From assembly GCA_018992685.1 (NCBI GenBank), contig JACVGT010000009.1, positions 36,247 to 100,246 of the forward strand: a DNA stretch of 64,000 bases. Reading direction: 5' to 3'. The stretch's first letter is position 1. Every line of letters begins with the position of its first letter. The DNA is from Theionarchaea archaeon. Lineage in GTDB: Archaea; Methanobacteriota_B; Thermococci; Methanofastidiosales; SZ-28-30. A program made the translations under genes and the position numbers. Under the pieces are notes generated by a model. That model saw only the letters and a program-made list of their open reading frames with translations. It did no database searches and was not told where the DNA came from. Shown here piece after piece: positions 27,361-35,069 of the stretch.

Positions 27361-27393
27361 CAGTAGTTCCGAATGTAGAAAATTACTGCACAC
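27361..27393. repeat. Left terminal inverted repeat (33 bp)
   Basis: Begins CAGTAGTTCCGAATGTAG and is a perfect reverse complement of 31799-31831. It forms the left boundary of the element in tusB. Confidence 0.9.
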
Positions 27394-27451
27394 ATCTTGC
27401 TAATATCGCAATGTGCTGCTATCAACGAAATGCTCCTTTAGTAGATCAAGA

Positions 27452-27775
27452 TTAGTGTTTTCCCTTGCTAGCCCAAATACCGAGAACTATAGATAAGATG
27501 GAAAGCCAAAGCATTATTAAATAATTGATTTGATCTTCCCTAGGAACTTTCAGTAGGAGAAGAATCCCAATAATAGCTGCTACTATTATAATAATTGACC
27601 ATTTTTTCTCCTTAATACTTGAGAAAGAAAAGATCGGGGTGCCTGCATATTTGTGCAATAAGACCCTATTTTTCTCTTTCAAATCATTTTTTATGGAAGA
27701 TTCCCTCAGTTCTTTAAATTTGAGAATTTCTGAATAGATTACTCTGAGTATATATTGAATATGCTTTGCATGCAT
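27452..27775 (-). CDS. Small membrane protein of element (107 residues)
   Basis: A charged N-terminal half (residues 1-57, with FKELRESSIKNDLKEKNR) is followed by two membrane helices (WSIIIIVAAIIGILLLL and YLIMLWLSILSIVLGIW). No family recognised. A GGAGGTGAT site lies 14 bases upstream, rather far; an out-of-frame ATG is closer to it. The start overlaps a perfect 14-bp palindrome (27766-27779). Confidence 0.55.
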   Translation of the reverse strand: MHAKHIQYILRVIYSEILKFKELRESSIKNDLKEKNRVLLHKYAGTPIFSFSSIKEKKWSIIIIVAAIIGILLLLKVPREDQINYLIMLWLSILSIVLGIWASKGKH

Positions 27776-27779
27776 GCAA
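27766..27779. promoter_or_regulatory. 14-bp palindrome over the start of the membrane-protein gene
   Basis: TTGCATGCATGCAA is perfectly self-complementary and covers the start codon of the left-end membrane protein. It could be a regulator site or chance alternation of GCAT. Confidence 0.3.
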
Positions 27780-27977
27780 GCATGATATCACCTCCACTAA
27801 GATTGATTAATTTGCCAATCGTTCTGAGAAAAATCTGGTATAGTTAGTACTAACTTAATATGATAGGAATGCTTCTTTCTGTTTAATAGGAAAAAATGAT
27901 TCAGTTATAGAACCACGTGAATAGTTATATGAAGAAAAGAATCTATAAAAAGCATTTAATAATCGAAAACTTCTTAA

Positions 27978-28403
27978 GTGGTGAACGCGAAGAAGATAAA
28001 TATGTATAAGAACGAAATTTTAGAAATACTCGACACGATGATTCAGTCTTTGACGGAAAATCCCAACCAGTTCGTCTTCCAAGGAGTCAAAGTGACTGGA
28101 TTGAAGTGCATAAATTCGGATGGAGGCACCGGTATGCACATAGTAGCAGGAGCCCCAGGATCTGTAGGAATGAAAGTAACAGCTTCAGCCGAAGACATTG
28201 ATACAAGAGCTATTCAGAATATGAGTAGACAAACAGAGATTAATCAGACGATAAACGCTTTGGAAGAGTTCAGAGCCGAAATATGCAAAGAAAGACCAAA
28301 TATGCCAGTCTTGAGAAGAATCTTGGAAACGGGGGAAAGAGTACTCGCGCCAGTCATTTCAGCGATTCTAATAAAGATGCTTTCATTGTATTCAGGCAGT
28401 TAA
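27978..28403 (+). CDS. Uncharacterised element protein (141 residues)
   Basis: A soluble protein starting at GTG, with helical N-terminus (KNEILEILDTMIQSLTENP), a strand region (VFQGVKVTGLKCINSDGGTGMHIVAGAPGSVGMKVTAS) and a hydrophobic C-terminal helix (VLAPVISAILIKMLSLYSG) that may insert in membranes. A TATA (ctataaaaagc, about 27943-27953) predicts transcription close to the GTG; an ATG at 28002 is an alternative start. No function can be assigned. Confidence 0.6.
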   Translation: MVNAKKINMYKNEILEILDTMIQSLTENPNQFVFQGVKVTGLKCINSDGGTGMHIVAGAPGSVGMKVTASAEDIDTRAIQNMSRQTEINQTINALEEFRAEICKERPNMPVLRRILETGERVLAPVISAILIKMLSLYSGS

Positions 28404-28474
28404 ATGGAAGTGATGAAAATGACTCTAATGGGAGATATCGAATTCGATCAATTGTAGTGAACTCGAATTTATTG

Positions 28475-28915
28475 TTATTTTATCTTCGACAGCAGTTGAG
28501 TCTGTGTGATGTAAATAGGCTCTCCATGACTGTCGTACTTATCTGTCCGAGACGCCATAGTTAGAACTAACTTCAGAGAGAGCTTTTTTCCATCTTCCAG
28601 CTCATACTCATTCCAAGATTCATCAATCGCAGAAAAATCTATATCTTCATCAATTACTGATTCATCAAGCTCATCTATTTCATATTCTCTATCCCCAGGT
28701 TCTCCAAGGAGATTTGGATGAGCCAGTACACCAATTACATTATTTGAGTTAAAATCCATTCTCATTGCTGCTTCATTCTCTTCAACTATTCTGAGCTTAA
28801 CTAAGACATATTTAACTAAAATAATACTGCCATCTTTTAACTTATACCCATTCCAGTTCTCTCTTAGTATTTTATAATTGACAAATCCATACTCTGAGAA
28901 GTCTATCATTTTCAT
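28475..28915 (-). CDS. Uncharacterised acidic element protein with internal duplication
   Basis: A 146-residue protein with two copies of a WNxYxLxDG strand motif: ENWNGYKLKDGSIILVKYVLVKLR near residue 19 and ESWNEYELEDGKKLSLKLVLTMASR near residue 104. The second copy ends in RTDKYDSHGEPIY, a pattern seen in short uncharacterised prokaryotic proteins. A very acidic linker (EYEIDELDESVIDEDIDF) joins the halves. It is the last gene of a three-gene operon. Confidence 0.62.
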   Translation of the reverse strand: MKMIDFSEYGFVNYKILRENWNGYKLKDGSIILVKYVLVKLRIVEENEAAMRMDFNSNNVIGVLAHPNLLGEPGDREYEIDELDESVIDEDIDFSAIDESWNEYELEDGKKLSLKLVLTMASRTDKYDSHGEPIYITQTQLLSKIK

Positions 28916-28921
28916 TACACC

Positions 28922-29125
28922 TTACACCTCGCAATAATCAATAGTCCCAAAATCGTTCGCATGTATGATCATGGTCTTTGTTCGAAATAGCTCCCTAATG
29001 CCCTTCCTTTCCTTAATGATTTTAGGTTCACAAATCACAAGACTATCGGATTCGATCCTCAAAATGTGGACTACTTTACTATATGACATTGGCAATTCCA
29101 CATTAATTCCTATTGGGATTTTCAT
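28922..29125 (-). CDS. Small element protein (67 residues)
   Basis: A mainly beta protein beginning MKIPIGINVELPMSYSKV, with KIIKERKGIRELFRTKTMII in the middle. It overlaps the upstream gene by four bases and precedes the acidic protein by six, so all three are co-translated. No family recognised. Confidence 0.55.
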   Translation of the reverse strand: MKIPIGINVELPMSYSKVVHILRIESDSLVICEPKIIKERKGIRELFRTKTMIIHANDFGTIDYCEV

Positions 29126-29466
29126 TCCATTACCTTGTAAATGTCAATTACTCCTTTTGCCGTCTTTCTAATGAGATATTTCTTTCCAGAATAGTCCACT
29201 GGATAGAATTTCTCCATTTCCATTCTGTCAATTTTCATTCTAATCTTTCCATCTCTAATAAACACAGGCGAATCAACCATTTGACCAGTTGGAAGTCTAG
29301 TTTGTTGGACAGTCATTAGTACTGCTCTCATAGAAGAGGCTATCGCCTGAAATGATACTTCATGGCCTATCAAAAACTCCCCAGAATTCATAGGACAGCT
29401 TGATGTATTTCTTATTTCGCTGACTTGGTAGTATGGATTCGCAACAGCATGGTTGGAGATTATCAT
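29122..29466 (-). CDS. Small element protein heading a three-gene operon (114 residues)
   Basis: A soluble protein beginning MIISNHAVANPYYQVSEIRN. It contains FLIGHEVSFQAIASSMRAVLMTVQQ and ends GVIDIYKVME. A TATA (cttatatact on this strand, 29501-29510) lies about 40 bases upstream, leaving a leader of about 15 bases. It heads the operon with the 67- and 146-residue genes. No function can be assigned. Confidence 0.58.
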   Translation of the reverse strand: MIISNHAVANPYYQVSEIRNTSSCPMNSGEFLIGHEVSFQAIASSMRAVLMTVQQTRLPTGQMVDSPVFIRDGKIRMKIDRMEMEKFYPVDYSGKKYLIRKTAKGVIDIYKVME

Positions 29467-29570
29467 AGAACATCACTTTATGGTAAGACTGCTTTGGTAA
29501 AGTATATAAGCTTTTCTATAATTTTTGGTATCTTCATCTTGAAGATTACAGAATTGATAGGATTTAGTCA

Positions 29571-29625
29571 AAAAAGAACAGAGAGCCTGAGGGGGGTGAA
29601 AGATTAGAAGTGTTTACAGGCTCCC
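29571..29625 (-). ncRNA. C-rich-loop hairpin element in tusB insertion
   Basis: On this strand GAGCCTG and CAGGCTC pair around a loop containing atctttcacccccc, followed by ctgttctttttt. The loop sequence and the ctgttctttt tail match the element at 18264-18327. It lies downstream of the 42-residue gene and could be the 3' part of its transcript or a separate small RNA. The rest of 29467-29698 shows no gene. Confidence 0.4.
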
Positions 29626-29698
29626 TGTCGTGCCACTCGGTAAAAATCCTTTCGGCCTCTGTCCGATTCGATTCTTGCGGTACTATGTGAGAAGGTAA

Positions 29699-29827
29699 TT
29701 ATCTCGGAATTTCACCGATGCGAGGATATGTCATTCCTTTTTTCTTTTCTTCTTTTTTGAAATTGTTATCCTCTCCTTCATTGTTTTTCTCCTTTTCCGA
29801 GCCTTCCAGTGCAATTGATTCACCCAT
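29699..29827 (-). CDS. 42-residue highly charged protein, divergent from element regulator
   Basis: A 42-codon frame rich in Glu and Lys (GSEKEKNNEGEDNN, KKEEKKKGM) and ending YPRIGEIPR. AGGAGG eight bases before the ATG is a strong ribosome site. A symmetric TATA (ctatttaaagc/gctttaaatag, 29891-29901) could drive both this gene and the regulator on the other strand. It looks disordered; no family recognised. Confidence 0.55.
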   Translation of the reverse strand: MGESIALEGSEKEKNNEGEDNNFKKEEKKKGMTYPRIGEIPR

Positions 29828-29890
29828 ATTTCTTCCTCCTATTTTTGTATTGGTTTCTCGAAGAGGTGAAGATTAGGAACCTCTACGATA

Positions 29891-29901
29891 GCTTTAAATA
29901 G
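29891..29901. promoter_or_regulatory. Bidirectional TATA between regulator and small charged gene
   Basis: gctttaaatag reads as a TATA box on both strands. It lies 24 bases before the GTG of the plus-strand regulator, giving a leaderless start, and about 64 bases before the minus-strand small gene. Confidence 0.5.
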
Positions 29902-29924
29902 TCACTTGGAATAAGAGATTTACG

Positions 29925-30872
29925 GTGAAAGACATGTGCATTTACTTACCGGATGACTTGAGGAGATTGAATCACTCCATGTATCGCACATTCTTGAAAG
30001 AGCCTCGATTACATACTAAGGATGCAACAGTAAAATGTGGTGCTTCAAGGAACACAATAGCGAAATACTGGAAAGAAGGATTGGAGAAAGAAAAATTCTT
30101 CCCTCCTCAATTACGCCTTAACATGTACAAGAATAGGAAAGAGTACATTTATCTAATACAGAGTGATTCAGCACATAAACTGTATTCTCATTTTCAGAAA
30201 AATCCTGATGTTATTTATATCTCTTACACATCAGGTAAATTTGACCTTTTATTACAGACGAGCAAGCCTCTGGACATACTTCCAGATAGGACAGTTCTTC
30301 ACGGGAGCAGAGGGAACTATATCTTTCCTAGTTTGACTGATTGCTCGTATGAAAATGCTCTTGATAGAATGGAAGCCACGTTAGAAAAAGAGCAAATGCC
30401 ATCGAAAATACCAGTTGAATATCCTGATGAACCTCAAGAGAAAGGAAGTCCTCATTATGGGTGGATGATATATCCATACATTAAATATGATTTAAGGACT
30501 GGATTCACTCCCATCACAAAGAAATTACACATATCCTTTGAATCCTTCTATAAGGGGATTAATTACCTGATGAATGTCTCAACAGTATTGCTTCCATACT
30601 ACCCGCTTGGATTCAGACTATATTCACAGTATTTCCTCGTGTTCTGGTCAGATTATGAGAAATTTCTCTGTAAATTCCTTGGATGTCTACCATGTCATAC
30701 CTCAATAACGAAAGTAAACAACGAAGCATTAGTCATGCTGGTCTCAATCCAGAAAGGAGAAACATTTAGTGAGAGACTATTTCATCTCTTTTTCAAGATG
30801 GTTGATATTGGATTGATTGACCATTTTTGGAGTTCAAAACCTGTCTATTATTGGAGACCAGATTTACCGTGA
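29925..30872 (+). CDS. Regulator-like protein of element, paralogue of the 17-18 kb regulator
   Basis: A 315-residue protein starting at GTG. The N-terminus has a helix-turn-helix (HTKDATVKCGASRNTIAKYWKEGLEKEKFFPPQ). The C-terminal domain (HYGWMIYPYIKYDLRTGF, SFESFYKGINYLMNVSTVLLPYYPLGFRLYSQYFLVFWSDYEKFLCKFLGCLP) lines up with the C-terminal domain of the 311-residue regulator at 17229-18164. Both are divergent from a C-rich hairpin element. It probably regulates genes of the element; the C-terminal domain might have an enzymatic role that cannot be seen from sequence. Confidence 0.68.
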   Translation: MKDMCIYLPDDLRRLNHSMYRTFLKEPRLHTKDATVKCGASRNTIAKYWKEGLEKEKFFPPQLRLNMYKNRKEYIYLIQSDSAHKLYSHFQKNPDVIYISYTSGKFDLLLQTSKPLDILPDRTVLHGSRGNYIFPSLTDCSYENALDRMEATLEKEQMPSKIPVEYPDEPQEKGSPHYGWMIYPYIKYDLRTGFTPITKKLHISFESFYKGINYLMNVSTVLLPYYPLGFRLYSQYFLVFWSDYEKFLCKFLGCLPCHTSITKVNNEALVMLVSIQKGETFSERLFHLFFKMVDIGLIDHFWSSKPVYYWRPDLP

Positions 30873-31110
30873 CTAGCCAGGGCTCCCACCGCTTGAGTCT
30901 CCTGCACCGCATGACTGGTTTCTTTGAATTGTATTCGATGACTCAAAGGGAATTACATTCAATGGTTCAAAGGGCCAACCTTTCAGAAAGTTCATACATC
31001 TTCACCTCTCTTGTATTTTGCAGAACTGATTAAAAATGTTTGGGTAGTTACTGCTTAAGAATGTTAAAATGAAATGTGCAAATCTGTTCTGTCTGTAATT
31101 GGATGGAGAC

Positions 31111-31189
31111 TTCTTGAATAATGCTTATTGTCGATAGAATGAGTATGACACGGAGGGGTCATTCTACTATCGACAAGAATACTCAAGAA
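31111..31189. repeat. Long imperfect inverted repeat
   Basis: TTCTTGA (31111-31117) pairs with TCAAGAA (31183-31189), and ttgtcgatag..aatga (31128-31142) with tcatt..ctatcgacaa (31159-31176) apart from a three-base bulge. It sits just before the TATA (gtttatataa, 31192-31201) of the small membrane gene. It could be an operator, a replication or recombination site, or an RNA hairpin. The rest of 30873-31244 holds no gene that I can see. Confidence 0.6.
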
Positions 31190-31244
31190 AAGTTTATATA
31201 ATAGTACTTGCTCATACTATACATGATACGGAGGTGCATTCAAG

Positions 31245-31469
31245 ATGGTTAGTCAGTTAGAATTAGTTCTTATACTTACCATTATGTCTGCTATAATTGT
31301 AACGCTGATTTTTGAATATTGTTGGGAAAAAATCCCAACAATTAGAGTCAGAACAATAAAAACACGCCTCACGATGAAACAACTGGTTCTAATTGGAATC
31401 TTAGCAGTAATTGTATGTTTCATCTTTTGGTATCTAATTTTCTCTCCTTCTCTTTCATTTCAATTTTGA
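31245..31469 (+). CDS. Small two-helix membrane protein of element (74 residues)
   Basis: Two membrane helices (LVLILTIMSAIIVTLIFEY and LVLIGILAVIVCFIFWYLIF) are separated by a basic loop (RVRTIKTRLTMK). A GGAGGTG site precedes the ATG and a strong TATA (31192-31201) lies upstream. It converges on and overlaps the minus-strand gene by 50 bases. No family recognised. Confidence 0.58.
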   Translation: MVSQLELVLILTIMSAIIVTLIFEYCWEKIPTIRVRTIKTRLTMKQLVLIGILAVIVCFIFWYLIFSPSLSFQF

Positions 31470-31722
31470 TCCAAGGTATTTCTATTTCTGGTGGTTCTAT
31501 TCCGAAAAAAGACGTGCTAAATATCTTGCCAAGCACAAACATTATTAGAACCGTTGTAATTACAGTACAAAAGAATGCACAATGGAAGAAGATAAGCGAT
31601 TCTCCTTTCCATACCATAATCGCTAATGTTGCACCGTAAAAGAGGATGTAGAATATAAGAAATTCTACTCGCCATTTTTTCGATATTGCCTTGAATGATT
31701 CTATTAGTTCTTTCTTATTCAT
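31420..31722 (-). CDS. Small membrane protein of element (100 residues)
   Basis: Two membrane helices (FLIFYILFYGATLAIMVW and LIFFHCAFFCTVITTVLIMFVLG) follow a charged N-terminus, and a charged tail ends KEKERKLDTKR. GGAGGTGATATA precedes the ATG, an ideal ribosome site. The element thus has small membrane proteins at both ends. Function unknown. Confidence 0.58.
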   Translation of the reverse strand: MNKKELIESFKAISKKWRVEFLIFYILFYGATLAIMVWKGESLIFFHCAFFCTVITTVLIMFVLGKIFSTSFFGIEPPEIEIPWIKIEMKEKERKLDTKR

Positions 31723-31798
31723 TATATCACCTCCTATGAATTTTAATTTAGATATGCAAAATGAATATTAGCAAAAAAAGGGTGAGAATCCCCATAGG

Positions 31799-31831
31799 GT
31801 GTGCAGTAATTTTCTACATTCGGAACTACTG
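31799..31831. repeat. Right terminal inverted repeat (33 bp)
   Basis: The reverse complement of 27361-27393 with no mismatch. It forms the right boundary of the element and ends ...CGGAACTACTG. Confidence 0.9.
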
Positions 31832-31836
31832 TATCA
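31832..31836. repeat. Target-site duplication, right copy (TATCA)
   Basis: Matches 27356-27360 and directly follows the right inverted repeat. Confidence 0.85.
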
Positions 31837-32130
31837 ATACGAGTCTATTTACTTCCCGGTCATTTGAGTCATGCGTGAGCATTGCGGGAACTGATGATAT
31901 CATACTCCTCATTGAGGACGGAGTATATGCAGTACTCAGTGATGTGATTCAACACGCTCAACAAAAGGACATCACGTTGTATGCATTGAAAGCGGACCTG
32001 GAGGCCAGAGGCATTCAGACTCATCTCCCTGTTGTAGACTATGGTGGGTTCGTAGATTTGGTGGAGGAGCATGCTGTGGTAACCTGGAGGTGAACCCACA
32101 AGTATAAAATGATGAAGACCTGGTAAGAGT

Positions 32131-33684
32131 ATGCTTTCACTCTCCTCCATGGATGGCTACAGGACAGGAACCTTCACCTGGAACAAGAAAACAGCACCAA
32201 TTCCTAACCTCCTTACTGTAAGAAATGATGTGGTATACCTTGATGACATTACTATTGAAAGGCCCACAGTGTACGAGAAGGAGGTGAAGACAGAGCTGAG
32301 GACTGCCTCGGTGCTGAGAATTCCCTACACTACACCAAGAAATGTTGCTCTACGATTTACCAGGAAGAATATCAGCCTTCTATCTTCGGGGGTTGAGGTA
32401 TATCCCTTGTACATTACGAAGTATGATACGCTAACGACCGATTTCCTCTCCAAGATTCCTTTCCATCACGTATTTTTTGTATTCTGCCCGGAAGAGAGGA
32501 GACTTCTCCGCACACTCTTCTATGTGCGGAACGCCTATCCCCGTTCTCTCCTCTATACATTAGCTGAACCTGAAGAAATACCCGTCCTCCTCACAGCAGG
32601 TGTAGATCTTTTCAACTACACAGTAGAAAATGAAGAGGCACTCCGCCGGGTTCTGGAGAATCCCACCAAGGAATACCTCGAAAAAGAATGCAATTCAACC
32701 GTGAGGACAAAAAGACTGCTTCGACTGTTATACAGAGAGTTCTATGAAAGTATTGAAAAGTATACCGCATTCAAAAGAAAGAAAGAGCTGTACATTTCAG
32801 AGGATGCTTTGTATAGGCCTGAAGTCAGGAGGTTTCGCCAGAGAGTCAGAGAGCGCTACACACCTCCTTCTCACGTTGTTGTGTTGTTCCCCTGTTCTGC
32901 AAAGAAACCCTATTCTCAATCCCAATCTCACCGAAGACTCAGGACAGCCATCCCCAGGAATGGTGTCCTGACTGAACTCATACTCACTTCTCCCCTGGGA
33001 GTCGTCCCGAGAGAGCTGGAAGACTTTGCCAAGTATGATATACCTGTTACAGGCCACTGGTCTCATGAGGAAGTTATGGAGACTGCTTCTCTTCTCAATG
33101 ACATTTTGGCAAAGATACCACATCCAGTTGTGTATTCCCACGTATCCACTGCATACCAGCCCATTATAGAACAACTCCAGGTTCCTGTAATTGATACGGC
33201 AGAGGGCAACCCCCTCTCTGAACAGTCCTTGACTACCCTCGCCTCCCATCTTCAGGATCTGGACAGGACTCCCTTTCTGGAACGGAAAATGAGAGCCATC
33301 TCAAAATTCCTATTTCATGAAGATATTTTCCCCGGAAAGATCTCCGTGACCGGTAGAAGAACCAAACTCATTAGGTCGGACAAGGTGCTTGCCAGGTATT
33401 CTTCAGATCTCATTCTCGCCCAGGCAGGGGCTGAAAGGGTAACGACCTACTGCGTGACCGTAGATTTTGATTTGAGAGGGGATGTCTTCTGTCCGGGAGT
33501 CCTCTCCGCCTATTCTGGAGTTCGACCAGGGGATCAGGTTGTAATAAAAAGGATTATAAATGGAGAGCATGCAGTAGGTGTGGGTAGAGCAGTGCTCCCC
33601 GGATTTATGATGAGAAAAATGGACCGCGGAATGGCAGTCAAGGTGCACACGAGGTTTCACTATGCAGGAACGAATAACTGTTGA
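32131..33684 (+). CDS. arcS: Archaeosine synthase ArcS (TgtA2-like)
   Basis: A 517-residue protein with the ArcS signature PCSAKKPYSQSQSHRRLR near residues 251-268 and a C-terminal PUA domain (about residues 425-510, DKVLARYSSDLILAQAGAERV, GVRPGDQVVI, GVGRAVLPG). ArcS adds lysine to, or converts, preQ0 at position 15 of archaeal tRNAs to make archaeosine. A TATA-like agtataaaat (32101-32110) predicts transcription at about the first ATG. Archaeosine synthesis is typical of euryarchaea. Confidence 0.87.
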   Translation: MLSLSSMDGYRTGTFTWNKKTAPIPNLLTVRNDVVYLDDITIERPTVYEKEVKTELRTASVLRIPYTTPRNVALRFTRKNISLLSSGVEVYPLYITKYDTLTTDFLSKIPFHHVFFVFCPEERRLLRTLFYVRNAYPRSLLYTLAEPEEIPVLLTAGVDLFNYTVENEEALRRVLENPTKEYLEKECNSTVRTKRLLRLLYREFYESIEKYTAFKRKKELYISEDALYRPEVRRFRQRVRERYTPPSHVVVLFPCSAKKPYSQSQSHRRLRTAIPRNGVLTELILTSPLGVVPRELEDFAKYDIPVTGHWSHEEVMETASLLNDILAKIPHPVVYSHVSTAYQPIIEQLQVPVIDTAEGNPLSEQSLTTLASHLQDLDRTPFLERKMRAISKFLFHEDIFPGKISVTGRRTKLIRSDKVLARYSSDLILAQAGAERVTTYCVTVDFDLRGDVFCPGVLSAYSGVRPGDQVVIKRIINGEHAVGVGRAVLPGFMMRKMDRGMAVKVHTRFHYAGTNNC

Positions 33685-34798
33685 TGGAAAGAAGATCGTC
33701 CTGGTGGGAACAGTCCATGTGTCTCCTGAATCGGTGGAAGAAGTACGTCATGCCATAGAGCAGGAAGACCCTGACACGGTGGGTGTGGAACTGTGCGAAA
33801 GGCGATATGAAATTCTCACCAAGAAAAAGCAGTGGGAAGAGCAGGACATTGTCAAGATTATCAAGGAGGGGAAGACCTATCTTTTTCTTGCCAATCTGCT
33901 CTTGAGTAATTTTCAAAAGAAAATGGGTGAAGAGGTAGGTTCTGAGCCAGGTGCAGAAATGGTTGAAGCAGTGAAGATTGCACAGGAACATGATATGCCG
34001 GTTGAATTGTTGGACAGGGACATCTCTATAACCTTAAAGAGGGCATGGAATACAATGGGAATCACGGAGAAGCTCAAATTGCTCTACGCGCTGCTGGCAG
34101 GGTTTTTTGTGGACACGGAGGACGTCCTCGAAGAGCTAAAAAACCAGGACGTTGTTACTGAGTTGATGGAGGAACTTGCCCAGCAGGCTCCAGGAGCAAA
34201 GAAGGCACTCATCGACGAGAGGGATCAGTATATTGCCTCAAAGATTCTGGAATCTGAAGGTAGTATGGTTGCAGTTGTTGGGGCAGGTCATCTTCAGGGC
34301 ATCAAATCCATGCTGCAACAGAAGAACATTTCTCGTGAGGGGCTGGAGGGTACACCTTCAGGGAGAAGCTGGTTCAAGATAATCGGGTATCTCATCCCAG
34401 TCATCTTTGCATCGATTGTGGGGTATTCATTTCTGCGGGGAGGAGTAGGCTTCACCTTGCATCTCTTATGGCTGTGGTTCCTCATCAATGGAACGCTGTC
34501 CGCCCTTGGTGCTGCACTGGCTCTGGGACATCCTTTGAGTATCGGCACTGCCTTTCTGGTAGCCCCCTTTACATCGTTGAATCCGACACTGGCTGCAGGG
34601 TGGTTTGCAGGTTTGGTTGAGGCATATGTGAGGAAACCAAAGGTTGCTGATTTTGAAGCACTTCGAGACACAAGCTCCTTCAAAGACCTCTACAGGAATC
34701 AAGTAACTCGCATCTTACTGGTCATTGCCTTTTCTAATATTGGGTCCACCATTGGAACAGTCTGGGCCCTTCCATACATGGCACAACTCCTGGGATAA
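33662..34798 (+). CDS. TraB/PrgY-family membrane protein, long form
   Basis: A 378-residue protein. Residues 1-225 are the TraB domain (VGTVHVSPES, GVELCERRYEIL, EPGAEMVEA, DERDQYIASKIL, VVGAGHLQGI). Residues about 240-378 carry about four membrane helices, beginning FKIIGYLIPVIFASIVGYSFL. The family is linked to suspected membrane metalloproteases that inactivate secreted signals. It overlaps the arcS stop by 23 bases and is probably on the same transcript. Confidence 0.88.
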   Translation: MQERITVDGKKIVLVGTVHVSPESVEEVRHAIEQEDPDTVGVELCERRYEILTKKKQWEEQDIVKIIKEGKTYLFLANLLLSNFQKKMGEEVGSEPGAEMVEAVKIAQEHDMPVELLDRDISITLKRAWNTMGITEKLKLLYALLAGFFVDTEDVLEELKNQDVVTELMEELAQQAPGAKKALIDERDQYIASKILESEGSMVAVVGAGHLQGIKSMLQQKNISREGLEGTPSGRSWFKIIGYLIPVIFASIVGYSFLRGGVGFTLHLLWLWFLINGTLSALGAALALGHPLSIGTAFLVAPFTSLNPTLAAGWFAGLVEAYVRKPKVADFEALRDTSSFKDLYRNQVTRILLVIAFSNIGSTIGTVWALPYMAQLLG

Positions 34799-35069
34799 AT
34801 ACCTGAATTATCCACTATGCGGGTCCTTGCAGACGATAAATGGCCCCGTAACGCAATCAAATGGTTATTAATCCGCCAGACAGGTACTCTATTGGTTATT
34901 GCTTCTGACTTCTTTTGAGTAATCAGCAATAATGGAAGGTTCCTGATTTGTCAGCTTCTGTGCCACCTATGGAAAATCAGATGAAATGCACCAAAACCTT
35001 TATATCCATTAGGTTCAAAGAAGGAAAGGACCAACTCTGGGAGGACGGGAGTCCGACATAGGTGATGCA

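Larger units (their letters stand above)
27361..31831. mobile_element. 4.47-kb transposase-less element with 33-bp terminal inverted repeats
   Basis: Perfect 33-bp inverted repeats bound the element at 27361-27393 and 31799-31831. The outer end reads CAGTAGTTCCGAATG. A 5-bp TATCA duplication flanks it, and it interrupts tusB. It is AT-rich compared with the surroundings and carries nine predicted genes, mostly small: three membrane proteins near the ends, an unknown plus-strand gene, a three-gene minus operon, a 42-residue charged protein and a regulator. No transposase, integrase or Cas1 is visible. It was probably moved in trans, or uses an unrecognised enzyme. Confidence 0.82.
31761..32093 (+). 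pseudogene. tusB: 3' part of tusB, possibly expressed as element-fused chimera
   Basis: From 31837 this frame encodes the rest of TusB (TSLFTSRSFESCVSIAGTDDIILLIEDGVYAVL... to TWR), including the Cys in FESC. The frame stays open backwards through the right inverted repeat to an ATG at 31761 in the element, giving a 110-residue chimera with 24 foreign N-terminal residues (MNISKKRVRIPIGCAVIF...). Whether that ATG is used is unknown, since no good ribosome site precedes it. Confidence 0.7.

Noticed and set aside
27345..27455. 36-codon frame continuing from the tusB start into the element
   Set aside because: It is read-through into the inverted repeat and non-coding element DNA, with no TusB sequence beyond five residues.
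29575..29720. tRNA-like or RNase P-like RNA in the GC-rich stretch
   Set aside because: No cloverleaf or conserved RNase P core was found; only a hairpin with a C-rich loop is supported.
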